A stretch of DNA of 64,000 nt, taken from positions 1,135,512 to 1,199,511 of the forward strand of contig NW_002060957.1 of assembly GCF_000150275.1 (NCBI RefSeq), written 5' to 3'. Shown in pieces: positions 10,871 through 23,548 of the stretch. The translations under genes were made by a program, and so were the position numbers. Under the pieces are notes generated by a model. It made no database searches and was not told where the DNA came from. It worked only from the letters and a program-made list of their open reading frames with translations. This DNA comes from Trichoplax adhaerens. Taxonomy: Eukaryota; Placozoa; Uniplacotomia; Trichoplacea; Trichoplacidae. The first letter of the stretch is position 1. Each line of letters begins with the position of its first letter.

Positions 10871-13451
10871 GGTGCTAGTTGCTATTCCTGTTGATAACGT
10901 CGTATTCTTGTTTTCGTCATGGATTGCAACAGCAACAAACTGTCGCGACTCTACAGTATTTCGGAGGCAGGAAATTGCACACTGCTTGATTACTTTGATG
11001 GACTCCGCTCTTGACTACAGTACCAACAACAATAGATTCGATGCCTTGTACAGTATACTGCCTTTGAGCAATAATCCAAATAGTGCCTACTGTACACACA
11101 TAGCTCTATCGACAAGCTGCTGCAGTCAGGATAAATTCCTTGAATGCCACAATATTAATTGTTTTGCTAGCCCATGAAATGGAATAAATTCCTCTGACAA
11201 TCTTGTAGGCTCTCCGGAATAAAAATGACAAATTGTTATTCATCATCAGCGGAATACTGCACAGTACTGTACAATGGTTATTTGTCTTACAAGTCCCTAG
11301 TTAGCGCACAGAAGCTGCTTTTTATTCACCTCCAAATTACCCCATTTCCTTGCAATCCTGTCGACGCCTAATCTCGATCTTACTGCCTGATGAAAGCATA
11401 AGAATGAAGGAATCCAAGTCTATTCTATGACGTGATCCAAATCAAGCTTCCAAAATAACTCGGGCTGTATGTAGCCTCAACATATTCTTACAACAGCTAC
11501 AAAAATAGCCTAGAACTTCGGTAACGGTCCTAACTATCCTACTTTATACTGTACTCCGTGTACTGTATATTAAGAGAAAGGACTATTTGACCACTGCACG
11601 CTTATATTTATTAATAAATTATAATAATTATTATAGTAACTCATTCATAAACACGCCCCTGACTTTATAACAATCATAGAACAAGCTTCATAGCAGATTG
11701 AGCTATGACAATTAATTTCAACCGTCTCAGTGGTCCCATTCGACCAGTCTTGCATCTCTGATTTTACATACTTTGTACGCTTCAATTTATTATGCTGGCC
11801 TTCAGCATACGGAGGAAAAAATGTAAAACATGTCACAACAAGGGCTAATCATCACTTGGACAACATCGCGCACATTTGAAAATACTTATTTCCAATCTTA
11901 CATTCGTCATGGACCACTAGATGCAGTACTTACGCAAAGTATAAAGTACCTAGTGATCCTTGCGATCTTCTAGTCTATGCGTAGTTCAATCCTCATCTCT
12001 TGCTGATATCCTAGGCTGCTGCAATGATCTGAACGGCCAGCAGACCCGATGAACGGTACACTTGAACAGCGTTTGCCGAGTCTGCACAAGAGTTCCTATC
12101 TCTCTAGCGTACTGTAATATGTGTATAAATTGCAGTACCTATCTTTTCTTTCTACGGTATTACTAAAAATCCTGGTGGTCCGTTTCTAGTAGTCATTGGC
12201 GTATACATCATCATACAGTCATAGACAACTTGAAGAGAACTCTTGTAGTGAATGACTTACTTTTACGACCATACCATCATCCTTCCAAACGGAGTATCCA
12301 TCCCAAGCCCTTATGCATAATTTCTAGCGTCTATAATACTGTAAAGCGTACAGTAATGGCACGCCTTTAGTGATAGCGCTCTACAGTATATATTCTACTT
12401 TACAAAGCTCATTTGTCAAGTTCTAGCAACTTACACTAGTTACAAGCTAGCACCGTCTGATGTCAAGTATAATATTTCTACGTCGGTATAGCTCTCAAGC
12501 AGCTGCATTACCAATTAATTGCTACCGTATCCCTTCCGATACTACGTACTGCATCTCGTTGTTTACTGAGTGAAATAATGAATCTTGCGAAATCGCTACA
12601 ATAAATAAATTATACATAATGGCTTTTTCTTACTATTATACTGTAGCTTTCACAGCTCTGTTACAAAAAGAGAAAGGACTTGAACCTTTCAAAACGTCTA
12701 CTAAACAGACGATACATAAACTGACTAGCATTTACCAATCAATAAACCAAATGTAATCTGTTTTAAACGGAGTATTTATTGACTTGCAAAGGCCTAGCCA
12801 AACGGCAAGCTTATTAATGCTAACTGTAAAGAGGCAGTGCCTTCAAATATGCGGAATATCTGTACTGAGGCTTCTTGTTGACAAGACTTAACCAGCATAC
12901 GTATAGTAAACAAGATGAATCTATCGGCATCACAGGTTAATAATAAAATAAAATACGATATGGATAAAGCAAGCAAGTTGACAACGTCAGTCTTTCTCTG
13001 ACATTGTTAAATGCTAAACGAAACAAATGCTCTTTTCTTAATAGGTAGAGCTAATCTCGCTTATCATGATGCTGGCTAATAGCTTGTAGCAATGATAACA
13101 TCGGATTTCCGAGTTTGATATCCTTAGAAACAGGCGTTCTAAAAATTTCTTTTATAAACATTTCAATCTTGAATATAATTTATCCTTAATTATATCATAT
13201 TATACAAGATTACGCACTCTACTAACTAATTGTACGAGTAAAATGTAACAGATACATAGTAAATTAAGCCTCTAGTTAGCTAAGGCAGCAAATAAAATTT
13301 TATACATCAAGTTTCTTAATAGAAGAACATTTCAGCCATTAGCTTGATATTTATACATAGAAACAGGCAAATCTAGTCAGCTGACTACTATTAGTGCTAA
13401 AACAACTTAGCGCTACGTTAATTGCTTAGAGTAGTTATAGAACAAATAATA
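10871..13451. other. Intergenic, no gene seen
   Basis: No coding exon was recognised. Scattered TACTGTA/TACAGTA words occur throughout. A tRNA-like pair of stem-loops lies on the minus strand near 12673-12711 (listed separately). The 3' untranslated region of the DPP4-like gene should occupy the right end. Confidence 0.45.
12673..12711 (-). other. tRNA-like anticodon arm plus T arm, incomplete
   Basis: Read on the minus strand, 12711-12695 is a 5-bp stem with a 7-base loop (CGTCT-GTTTAGT-AGACG). It is followed by a 5-base spacer and then a 5-bp stem with a 7-base loop at 12689-12673 (AAAGG-TTCAAGT-CCTTT). The geometry matches an anticodon arm, variable loop and T arm, and the T-loop begins TTC. 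I could not find a matching D arm or a complementary 7-bp acceptor stem upstream, and the loop would give an unusual TTA anticodon. It may be a degenerate tRNA, a piece of inserted mitochondrial DNA, or chance. Confidence 0.25.
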
Positions 13452-16400
13452 TCACTCAGTTTGTGAATCTTCTCCTTCTGAGGAAACCGTAATGCCAAAT
13501 GATTTTGTAATCATATCTGTCATTTGCAGAACTAAATGCTTATTGGCTCCACCGCGAATACTATGATCTTTGTTGGTATACGCCTACGAACCGAAAATAC
13601 GGATAAAGCATATAAATGATGTAAGACTGTACAGTACCAAACATCGTCAAACAATTTGCTATTCCTGTTTGGCTAATTCTATAATGTCAACATTTTATTC
13701 CATGAAATTTATACTTTTCATTAAAAATAATTTAGTTTCAGAGAAAAATCTTAAATCATGAACTGAAGGTACTTCAACAAACCTGCATTCTAAAGGGAAT
13801 AACTTCATTTTGTAATGCTTCTACCAAAATTGCCGTATTAGAGTAATGGACATTGTCATCACTTGTGCCATGAGCAATAAAAAATGAAACAGTTTTATTC
13901 TTGAATCCTTGCAGATTATTGACGATTGCAGATTGCTACCGTTATTACAGACAGGAATATGAGGAAAGAAAAATAATAAAAAATGATTTAGTTAGGCAAT
14001 CGTTACAAGGAAATATTACATCAAGACTGACGAAAGCTAGAAACACTAAATTTACATTGTAGCCAGCGGCATTGTCGGATGGTGTTGCCAGGAAGCGCTC
14101 AGAATATATAGCATCTACACTCGAATTAATAATTAACATCATTATAGGACATAGTTAACAATACTTTTTTTACTAGTTGAATTCAAGGTTAATTTACCGT
14201 AGAATCCCCAATTTGCAACCGGTGCAACAGAGAACCCAATTTTGAATAAGCCCTGATTCCTACCGGTAACCATAGCCGTCATGTAACCACCGTAGGACTA
14301 ATAAATTAATATTAAAAAATATAAGACCAAATATTCCATCTATTAATGTCAGCTGGACTCATAACGCTAAATATTTTACAGAACTAAAATCGTTAAATGC
14401 TACAATCGATAGTTACAGCCGTGATATTAACTGATTCTTGTAGCATAATCTAGTTAAATCGACTCGGACAGTAAATCAACTGTTGCATTCTAGCGATAAT
14501 AGCCTCAAAACATATGCTCAAAATAACTCACCCAGCCAAACATGCAAATCTTATCTGGATCGACGTAGCTTTGTTGACGTAGGTATCTGACCAAGGGAGT
14601 AATATGATTACTGGATAATGACACTTTATATTATATGTTCGATATTTCAATCAAATTTTTAAACGTCACTAGTACCTAAATACATTGAGGAAGTCGTCTG
14701 ACTCTAAAAGTCCAATTTTTCTATATGTTAAGAACTTAAACCTACAAACCAGAGTAAGCACCAAGTGAAAGATGAGGACAAGCTGTAACTTCTTTTATAT
14801 ATACATATAGTTCAGAATATTAATATTAAGATGAACAGTTACATCAACTGCAATATAAAATGTTACAAATTACTTAATTGAACAGTTACAAGTGCAGAAC
14901 ATTGATTAATTAGTGTCCTTTCATTTTAATAGAGAGCAATGTATCTGACTAAATTTATAAAATTGTATCAAAGTTTCATAGCGTACCTGTTGCCTCGGTA
15001 ACCCGTTCCACGTGGATCAACTCTGATCACTACCATTTGAAGGGTTGTTGAAAAGTATTGCGGAAATCCGAGTGACCATGAAGTTTTAACCTGCGATATT
15101 TGTGCGGAAACGTAAGACTGTTGCTCTAATCTATCACAATAAATTAAATATCTTCATTCAACAGTAAATATCTACTCTTACAGTTTGAGAACCAGGCCCT
15201 CCATACCTAATGTGATAACATGAATAATGATAAAAAGAAGTCAACATTTAGTTCATAAGCTGGTTGTACATTTTGCAAAAATATCTTTATTTGATTTTCA
15301 ATACTTACACATATAGCATAACTGGATATCTTTTATTAGCGTCAAAGAGTGGAGGCCGGTATTCAATAGCATTTAATTCTATTCATAAAATTATTCGTGT
15401 CATAAGCTCCATTACAGTGTTAAAAAATGCACGCTTACATAATCATAATCTGTCAAATCATCAAAATTTGCCTGGACTTACTGTAACCATTGCTATTAAT
15501 TTGGTAAATATGACGTTCAGCTAATTCATGCTCAGATAATTTAGTAGCTAGTTCAGTGTTGTTTTCTAGCAAGGTCTCTAAAATAACCCATTTACAATAT
15601 TGTCTTACAGCAAAAGTCGATACCAAGAATGCTATATATCAAAGATGCACTATTTATATTGATTTAGGTAACTGCATAAATACTTACTGTCACTTGTCGC
15701 TGTAGTAACTACGTAATAAGATGGGATATTCGGGCCTGCAGTTGTTATACAAGAATAAAACGTTAAAATAATCTAGAATTGAAAATATTGTGTAGATATT
15801 TCAATCGTACCTAAGCACCGTAAGAAATAAAAGGATGCCTGAGAACTAAAGGTAGCCGAAAAATAGGAGTAGGTACCTAGAGAAGAAATGTTCAAATTAT
15901 TACAACTGTAATAATACTAAGCGTATAGTAAATAATTTGATATTAAAAAATGATAGCGAAAAGAAATTCTCAAATATATACCACTTTGGAACATGTTACA
16001 GGTCAGACAAGTTACTGTTGGACTTGCACTTGTCGTGGCGCTATAAAGTAAAAATAATAATTCTTGAAGCAACCTACTACAGTAAGCATCGAACTAGATT
16101 TATAACAAAAAATTACGACAAGGTCAACTTACCTATAAATATGTCTGGTTGTTGACGATTGCTTAGTACTTTGAAAATAACTACCCAGAATAAGGAAATT
16201 GTTACTTCTCCACAATTATACAACTTTCATTAAGCCATGATACACTTTAAAAGCTTTTACAGGGCACAATCAAAGTTAGCAACATTTATGATAATAATAT
16301 TTACATCATGTCATTCGTAAGTGTCAATCCATACAAGCTAGTGACTTCCCACTCTCCATCAGTCAAGAACTGTCTAAAATTCGTCTATAAGAGCATAAAG

Positions 16401-19400
16401 CGGTTGAGTAATTAAACATATTTTCGACTTTAAGCAGCGATTATTAGCACTTGCTATATTTATAACATCAGTTGCCTTACCGATATAACAATTTTAGCAA
16501 TGTGATTAAAGGTTCCTTTATCTGCAACAGCTTTCGGTAAAATCGTGTATAAAGTACTACCATCAGAACTAGACAATGGTCGATACTATTTCGTGAAAGA
16601 AAGAGTTTGAGAAATACAAATTAAGAAAAATAAATTAAATATCTCATAGATCTGCTACAATGATTTTCGTACATAGTGAAAGTCAACATATCCACCAGAA
16701 GTTGTCGATGAGGCTGCAGAAATCTATGGGATATAAACAAATGCAAGACAAGTAAAAAAACGTTATCAACGTTGGGTCATATCTAACGTTATAAATTAAA
16801 TTAAGTCGTGATTATACCTCTGTACAGTCTCCTGTTTGAGGATTGCACGTTGTAACTGAACTGATATTTTGTAATCTATTCAACCAGTATACAATAATGG
16901 TATTGCTGTTTGGCCAGACAACATTGGTATAGTAGTAGTTCCTACAAGAAAATGGAAAGTATTTTACATTGTAATAATGACAACTCTATATTGGAATAAA
17001 ATGTAGATAACAACTAATCTTCATTGCAACTATTTACCCATCTCCGGTAATGCGTGCCGGTGGTTGTAGAGTGACTATTCTGGAAATATTATTATTACTA
17101 ATAGCCGCGACATTTAGCGTAAATTTAGGCAGCGTTGTTCCAGGCTATTTATTAAAATAAGAAAAGGTTTTATTATCTACCCATAATGACCCACGAATCT
17201 TCGAAAGCGGTAAAATATTAAAGTATTAGTTTAGAATTATAAATGTAAAGGCATTGACACCTTTGGATATGGTATACTGTGAAGTTTCGCAACATAACCA
17301 TTTCTATCAGGTTCATACGTAAACCATTTGGCATGAATGATATGGCTATCATTAAAGGAAGCGTAGCACAAATACGTTGCATCTGGTGACCAGTATTTCG
17401 CATTCCCTGTATTTAATATTTCCTCTACAATAGATCAGCATCCAATCAAAATTGTTTTATTCGCTATAACGTCTATAAACGACCGCCATCACCAAAGACT
17501 AATTGTACAACTGCGATTCATAAATGGCGTCGATCACTAATTCATACTAAAAGTCAAATTAGAGCTACTTCCACCTAATAGATGAAGTAGAATAGATCCA
17601 CTTCATGTAATCATATGCCTAGACTTACCTTCGTAAGCCCAGTCAGCAGCACCATTGTAGATTTGATCAATTTTGCCATTCATAGTTACACGAAGACCAC
17701 TCGCTGTAGGTGAATTCTTGATGTACAAGTCATTATTGTAAACATAAGCCTACAATAGCAGCAATTAATGTAAAAAAGTAATTAGCTAAAACATGATGTG
17801 AAGCTACTTGCGTAAGTAATGTTTTTTTGAATTACAAAAAATGGTCTGTAATAATATTACCAATTTGTTGCCAGTAGGAGACCAGCTCATTTCACGTAAA
17901 CGAACCCCTTGACCAGCTTCGTCTAAAAGGGTGGTGATTCTAAATTATTAAGTAAATAAATTGAAACCTTAAATATTTTTTTATTAGTGCACATAAAATC
18001 TAAAGTCAATTCCTTTAGATACCTTGTAGTAACATCATATAGCGCATATCTCGCGAAATATGAGTGTCGGTAGATCTATCGAAATAATAACTCGTAAGTT
18101 AGGAATAGATAATAAGCAATAAATTTATCATTACAGACACACAGTTTTACTGGATAATATGGACAGAACGTATAATCAATCTACAGCATATACCAGCATC
18201 ATTAAATTTTCGATACTAGTTTGAGCGCTACGTACTCAGCAACGAGTAAAGCCTTGTATTTAGTATAAACTTAACAGCATTATCGCATAGAACCGAAGTT
18301 GAAAGAGTTGGAATTATTTCGAATAGATTTTCAGGTGTGACATGTATGCAGCTATTCCATTTAAACGATACTCTTATTTAATTAAAAATTAAAATTTATT
18401 ATATACTATCGCATAGTGTACCTTTTTATGATCATATGCTGCCAAGACATAACGTTGGTCACTGCTCCACCAATAAGCATAGGCAGAATAGTTTGACTAC
18501 CATAAAGAATTCGAAATTAATTGCCAGAGTTAATCCATTGTGATTACTTAATTACGGTTTACACACTTAGAATAATATCATATATTTATTAATAATATAA
18601 GTACACCGGTACGATAGAACAAGGTGTGTATGGTATGTTCTATAATTCAATTTTCTAAATTACAGCACAATGCGCATATTTAATATAGCTATTTAGGACT
18701 GTAATGGCATATTATGTAGCAATGTAATGCAATCGCAACATTTTCAAAAACCATCGGTGAAACAATTTAATCTTACCAGAAATTGGCCGACGTGATTAAT
18801 TACATGGCCTTTTGCTGAAGTTAAATCCATCTTCATCAGTTTACCTTCTTCGGTTTTGTATTCATATTCAGTATCTGTAGAAATGTAAATCGCTTCCATA
18901 ACTATCTCATTTAGGGATTAAAAGAATCGATCCAATAAAGGAATAATGTACTGCATACAAATATAGTTTAAATATGAGAACAACCTTGCGCTGTAGTATA
19001 TTCTGACTTAGCATGAAAGATTTATCGCTACAACTGATTCGAACTCAAACCGGAAGCTAAGCATCAAGATTATTAATTTTATTTTAAGCCATGCTTTGAT
19101 ATACCCGTGCACTGTAGTAAGCTTTAAGTACAAGAGTATGATAATGCGTTCGCACCACGCATAATCATGTCAGCCGAACTAATATTTGCATATTCGTCTA
19201 TTAGTTCATAACCTTATTGCCATGTCCGACAAGAGAAATACCAATTTAATAAACGATATAATAACGTCGACTGATGAGCAGTTACAATACTGTATAGTTT
19301 AGAAAAACAAAGATAAATCTGGGACAGCTAGTGAGTATCTGATCGAACCACTGGTTTTACCTGAGAGCCACTTAAAATGTGGTTTCTTAGCCCTATATTC

Positions 19401-21791
19401 AGTACTATAAAGGGCTTCTACATTAAAGGGAGGCTTCGGTTTTTCTGTATCTCCTAAGGAATAATTGAAGCATTAAGGAATTAATAACGTTTGTAATTGG
19501 TATATTGTGTATAGTTACGAATCACGATTACCACCTTTCTTCCTTATATCATGATATTGATAAAACCGATAATTAAACGAGACTATGATAAAAATTAATT
19601 TATTGATGACATTTACTACAGTGGCGATTATCTTAAGTGTCAGTTCACTGAGATTGAAATGTACGTACGAATTCAGGTTCCGTATATACAAATGATGCAA
19701 CAAAACCGCTTTACCGCCAACTACAAGTAAACACTATATTAAATTTCAGTTCAAATACTGTATTTGACGACGAGTTATGATAATGAATAATTAATCAATA
19801 GCAACGTACCATTTCGTATGATGGCAGCAATACAAGCTAACGACAAATTAGATTAATGATTAATTTATTATACTGTTGCCTATCTTATCGAAAATGAGCT
19901 AAATTAGTTTATCACTAAGCCATGGTATGCCGTAAGTAAGCAATTCATGGATATACCGTCAATTGTTACAACTAAGAAAATAAGCATTGACTCCGCTTTT
20001 ACGATCACCAGTAGCTTCCTTTATCGGAAAAGAAAAATTCCACTAGGTGAATACTGTACAAGTCAATAAAGTGAGAATTAACAGCTGTAATCGCGAGATT
20101 CGAGAATACTATCGTTACATGATACAGTCGTTTAGGCAGTTGTAGTCATAGAGTTATCCATCTCGGATAATGATACATTTAATAATAGTAGACGGTAATC
20201 GTCCAAATTGATTGGTCTTGTTGATGATAATAGCACTACAGTACTACTAAGATTGCATAGGTAGAATAGGCAGGTTTTTCCGATATTCGATACAAGAAGT
20301 CAAAAAGGGCAATAAAACTTGTCGATACTTACTGGCAATGACGACAACGACAGCAATGACCGCAGCTACAATTAAAACAAATATCACGGCGATAATGGTT
20401 GCTCGCGTCCTCTTGGCTTTATCCAAGCCGGAATATTCGACCGGTTCTTCCGCCTTGATTTGACCATATTATATAGTGGCGATTGTTTCCAAAACGGTGT
20501 ATAAAAACAACAAAGAATGAAATCACATCACCGTTAATCAATAGTCCATATGATTTTTCAAGTCAAAATTGAACTACTGTATGGAAGATTTTACAAAAGG
20601 GATTGTCTTGATGGAAAGACATTCAAATCAATTTCGAAAATATCTATTGGAGAGATCATAAGAGAAGTGAGAGACTACGGCGCTGTCCATCCTCATTAGT
20701 CATTACAATACGGACTTGGATGGTTGATTTCCATTTACTTCAAGAATGGGTTTAGAAAAATAGACCAGATGAAAAGTTCTGGGTACGTAGACAAAAATTG
20801 GCACAACATGGAGAACCTTGATGGACATAATTGTATTTTCTTTTTTTATTTCCATGGCCTGATCACTAAGGATCTTTTGGATCCGCATTAAGAATGAACC
20901 ATGAAATCAATGTACAGGATACTAAGGTTATCCATGGTGTTCGAATGATGGATCATTCTTGAAAGAGTGGGAGAAGACGGTTTGGATCCGTCAACGACTT
21001 CAATTTAACGATACAATGTTATGTGTCAATTACATTAGCGGGTATCCATGTCGTGATTTTATCCAAACATATCATACGGTATTGTAAGACTGTTAATTAG
21101 TTGATCTAGTAAGTCAATAACAGTGATGATGGACATTGAAAAGGAACGCTGATGTATTCTCTGGGACGATTAATCCATTTCTCTCTCGTCACTTTGGGTG
21201 TATAAAGGAGTTTTGTTGTAGTTACAACGTTATCCCTATCGAGGTCGACCGTGATGTTGGAAAGAATAGTATAGTAGAGGATAAAGTAAGCCTAGTCATT
21301 GAGAAAAAATGGAAAAAAGAAGCCAGTGATGGAAAACTGCCTTGACGCCATTTTACGTCGTCCTCGAATTCAATGAAAAAAGAAATAGGAAAGATGGGGG
21401 TGGTCTATCGGAAAATCATGGAAGATAAGTCACCATCTCATTTATCCTACTGAACCCACTGTAACTTGAAAAAATGACTACTAAAAGTAAAGGAATGGAC
21501 ATGATTGGAAACTGAATTTTTGCCTTGATATAAATTCCCATATGGTAGAAGTTTCCCCCCCCCCCGGTCACTGAAAATATAATAGTGAACATACAGTAGT
21601 AACATGATTTATTCTATTGCAGTCAAAGAAAAACATGTTGACTCTTCTTTTAAACGCCTTCGCTTTTCTTGCTAAACTGATTGCATGGCTTTATTTTCCT
21701 GTTCCAATGCTACCCTAGTCTATTTTCTATTGATGGCTACTAAGGGGGAAAAAGAAATGTTCAAAGATCATCATCATCATTAACTTACCAT
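13452..21791 (-). CDS. DPP4-like: Dipeptidyl peptidase IV-like membrane serine protease, about 27 exons
   Basis: Type II membrane serine exopeptidase of family S9B that removes N-terminal dipeptides, usually X-Pro or X-Ala, from extracellular peptides. The first coding exon is only ATG (21789-21791) before a GTAAGT donor. Exon 20333-20453 supplies a short cytoplasmic tail and a hydrophobic membrane segment ending VIAVVVVIA. Exon 19361-19453 follows, then beta-propeller exons to about 15180, including WSPTGNKL (near 17890) and the dipeptide-anchoring double Glu in YEEILNTGN (near 17410-17640). The alpha/beta-hydrolase domain follows: LYV/YGGPGSQ, RVDPRGTGYRG, the nucleophile motif GW-SYGGY split by an intron between about 14300 and 14535, Asp in HGTSDDNVHY (near 13860), and His in NKDHS. 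The stop is at 13452-13454. The complete triad and Glu pair indicate an active DPP4/FAP-type enzyme rather than a DPP6/10-type pseudo-enzyme. Inner exon borders are approximate. Confidence 0.93.
21549..21566. repeat. Poly-C run
   Basis: An uninterrupted run of about eleven C residues follows GTTT and precedes GGTCACTG, inside the first intron or 5' flank of the DPP4-like gene. It is a potential four-stranded structure on the opposite strand and a likely site of length variation or assembly error. Confidence 0.7.
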
Positions 21792-22049
21792 GTTGAAGGA
21801 GCAAGGACTGCCAGTGAAGAAGAAGATTGGAACGGCAACAGGAAAATGACACTGGATGTGGCTGACTTGTCGTTCTGGCTGACGTATTGATGGACCGGAC
21901 TGGTACAGTATGACTCGTCTGTGACTGACGTTACCCAGTACTAGTACAGTACAGTGGACAGTACACTACTACTACTAGTGGACACGGTAGAGTATGTACT
22001 GTAGGTAGTCAAAGCAAGAAGGTTGGACTGCCAACAGCTTTCGTTGACA

Positions 22050-22096
22050 AAAATGATTATTATTTATTATTATTATTATTATTATAATAATAATCA
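22050..22096. repeat. ATT/AAT microsatellite
   Basis: TTATTATTATTATT continues directly into ATAATAATAATC. The trinucleotide tract therefore turns into its own complement and could form a hairpin. Confidence 0.85.
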
Positions 22097-22239
22097 AGGC
22101 GGCGGCTGACTCTTTAGCTGCTTCTTTCCACTCTACTGTATACCGTATGTAGAATTCTACACGGCGCTTAGACCTGAGAAAGGTTGATCAAGTTGGTTGA
22201 GGGATTACTGTACTCGAGTCGTCCCTGGCTGGTTGCAGA

Positions 22240-22345
22240 TCTCGATACTGTACTGTACAGTAGAGAAAAACGCTGCAAACTACAGTATCTCTTGCCTACG
22301 CGTACTGTACTGCACAGTACAGTACTGTACTGTACTGTACACTCT
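22240..22345. repeat. (TGTAC)n / (GTACA)n palindromic cluster
   Basis: GTACTGTACTGCACAGTACA followed by further GTACTGTAC repeats makes a pentamer tract that inverts on itself. Similar tracts recur at 10520-10740, 21900-22000, 25240-25260, 38770-38830, 54690-54710, 55195-55260, 57330-57345 and 58735-58765. Each contains the self-complementary cores GTAC and TGTACA. Confidence 0.8.
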
Positions 22346-22509
22346 CAAGTTACAGTACTGTGCACTCTGAGTATACACTGTATGTCTTTCGGACTCTTTC
22401 CGCTCCGTCTGTATAGTACTGTAATGGAAGGTGTACAGTATGCGAAATGGACTCAGGGCTACGCGACAGTCTTGGAAATCCTTCGCCTGCAATTTATTTA
22501 CTGTACCTA

Positions 22510-22928
22510 TTTCCCTATTATAATTATCCTCCACTATCCATCCACAAAGCGATAATCCATCATGTCACTACGGCTAGTGGACAAATGCTCATTTTGCAAA
22601 CACTGGCTGTCATTACTGTACAATTGCACTCAAAGTGAACAGTAGGACTACTGTACAGTGTACACGCTGAAATAGCGCTCATTGTTGGAGCTGGCGATGA
22701 ATACAATCAACATGGGCACATTTCCCCTATTAATTATCCTCCACTATCCATCCACAAAGCGATAATCCATCATGCAACTACGCCGAGTGGACAAATGCTC
22801 ATTTTGCAAACACTGGCTGTCATTACTGTACAATCGCACTCAAAGTGAACAGTAGGACTACTGTACACGCTGAAATAGCGCTTATTGCTGGAGCTGGCGA
22901 TGAATACAATCAACATGGGCACATTCCA
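22510..22928. repeat. Direct tandem duplication, about 211 bp per copy
   Basis: Copy one (22510-22720) and copy two (22721-22928) share TATCCTCCACTATCCATCC, CATTTTGCAAACACTGGCTG, AACAGTAGGACTACTGTACA and GCGATGAATACAATCAACAT with few differences. Copy two lacks about ten bases in a GTACA-rich stretch. Small substitutions show the event is recent but not brand new. No coding role seen. Confidence 0.9.
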
Positions 22929-23548
22929 CCAGAGTTCACAACACTGCTAGAGCTACTTAACTACTCCATCAAGTTATTTCAAAGTGCAACAATTGCTACT
23001 TACGCAGCCTGACCGTGAAAACACAGATTGCTGCTTTGATTGGCGACGAAAGCGCCTGCTTGTCAATGCTACCTACAGTATTGCTCGCTGCAGTACATGC
23101 ATTGATTAACGTATTGTACGCCCATCGATGTTATTCACGCCGTAGTGATTTTGTAAAATGACGGATTTTTGAATAAACGCGGTAACAGTATTACTGGCAT
23201 ACATGCAATTCAATACTCCAAACCGGTCGGACCTTCGTGCTAGTCACATCTTTTATTATCGTTTACAGTATATGCGACACCAATACCAAATTGTCAATTC
23301 CATATTGCAAATTCAATTTTCTTCAACAGCGTTGATAATAATGATTCATTCTACTCAATCGAATGAGACAGTATTCAAAAATTGCATAAGTTCATAGTAT
23401 TGACGCTGCTGTAGACGATAAGGAATCAACCAAAGCTATCATATTGTTAACGCAAGGCTTCAGTTCTAAATCAGACTCTACCTGATCTATTTTCGAATGC
23501 AAGTGGTTTACTCAGGTAAACCGTTGCAAACCGTTATCTCTACAATGT

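Larger units (their letters stand above)
21792..23548. other. Repeat-rich intergenic region
   Basis: Lies between the start of the minus-strand DPP4-like gene and the 3' end of alcohol dehydrogenase copy A. It holds TACTGTAC/GTACAGTAC clusters at about 21900-22010 and 22240-22390, an ATT microsatellite at about 22050-22095, and a direct duplication of about 211 bp at 22510-22928. Short open frames overlap these repeats and are not considered genes. The DPP4-like promoter should be in the left part. Confidence 0.6.

Noticed and set aside
10387-11177. Several overlapping open frames of 136-246 codons on both strands
   Set aside because: They lie over the 92-bp minisatellite, whose unit has few stops and cycles frames. 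The same repeat is translated in different frames, with no protein-like features.
11523-11533. AACGGTCCTAA, identical to part of a conserved bacterial/organellar large-subunit rRNA segment
   Set aside because: Only eleven bases match and the flanks diverge at once, so chance is the simplest explanation.
19030-19060. Possible tRNA T-loop (GAGTTCGAATC on the minus strand)
   Set aside because: The flanking bases do not form the T stem and there is no anticodon arm at the right distance.
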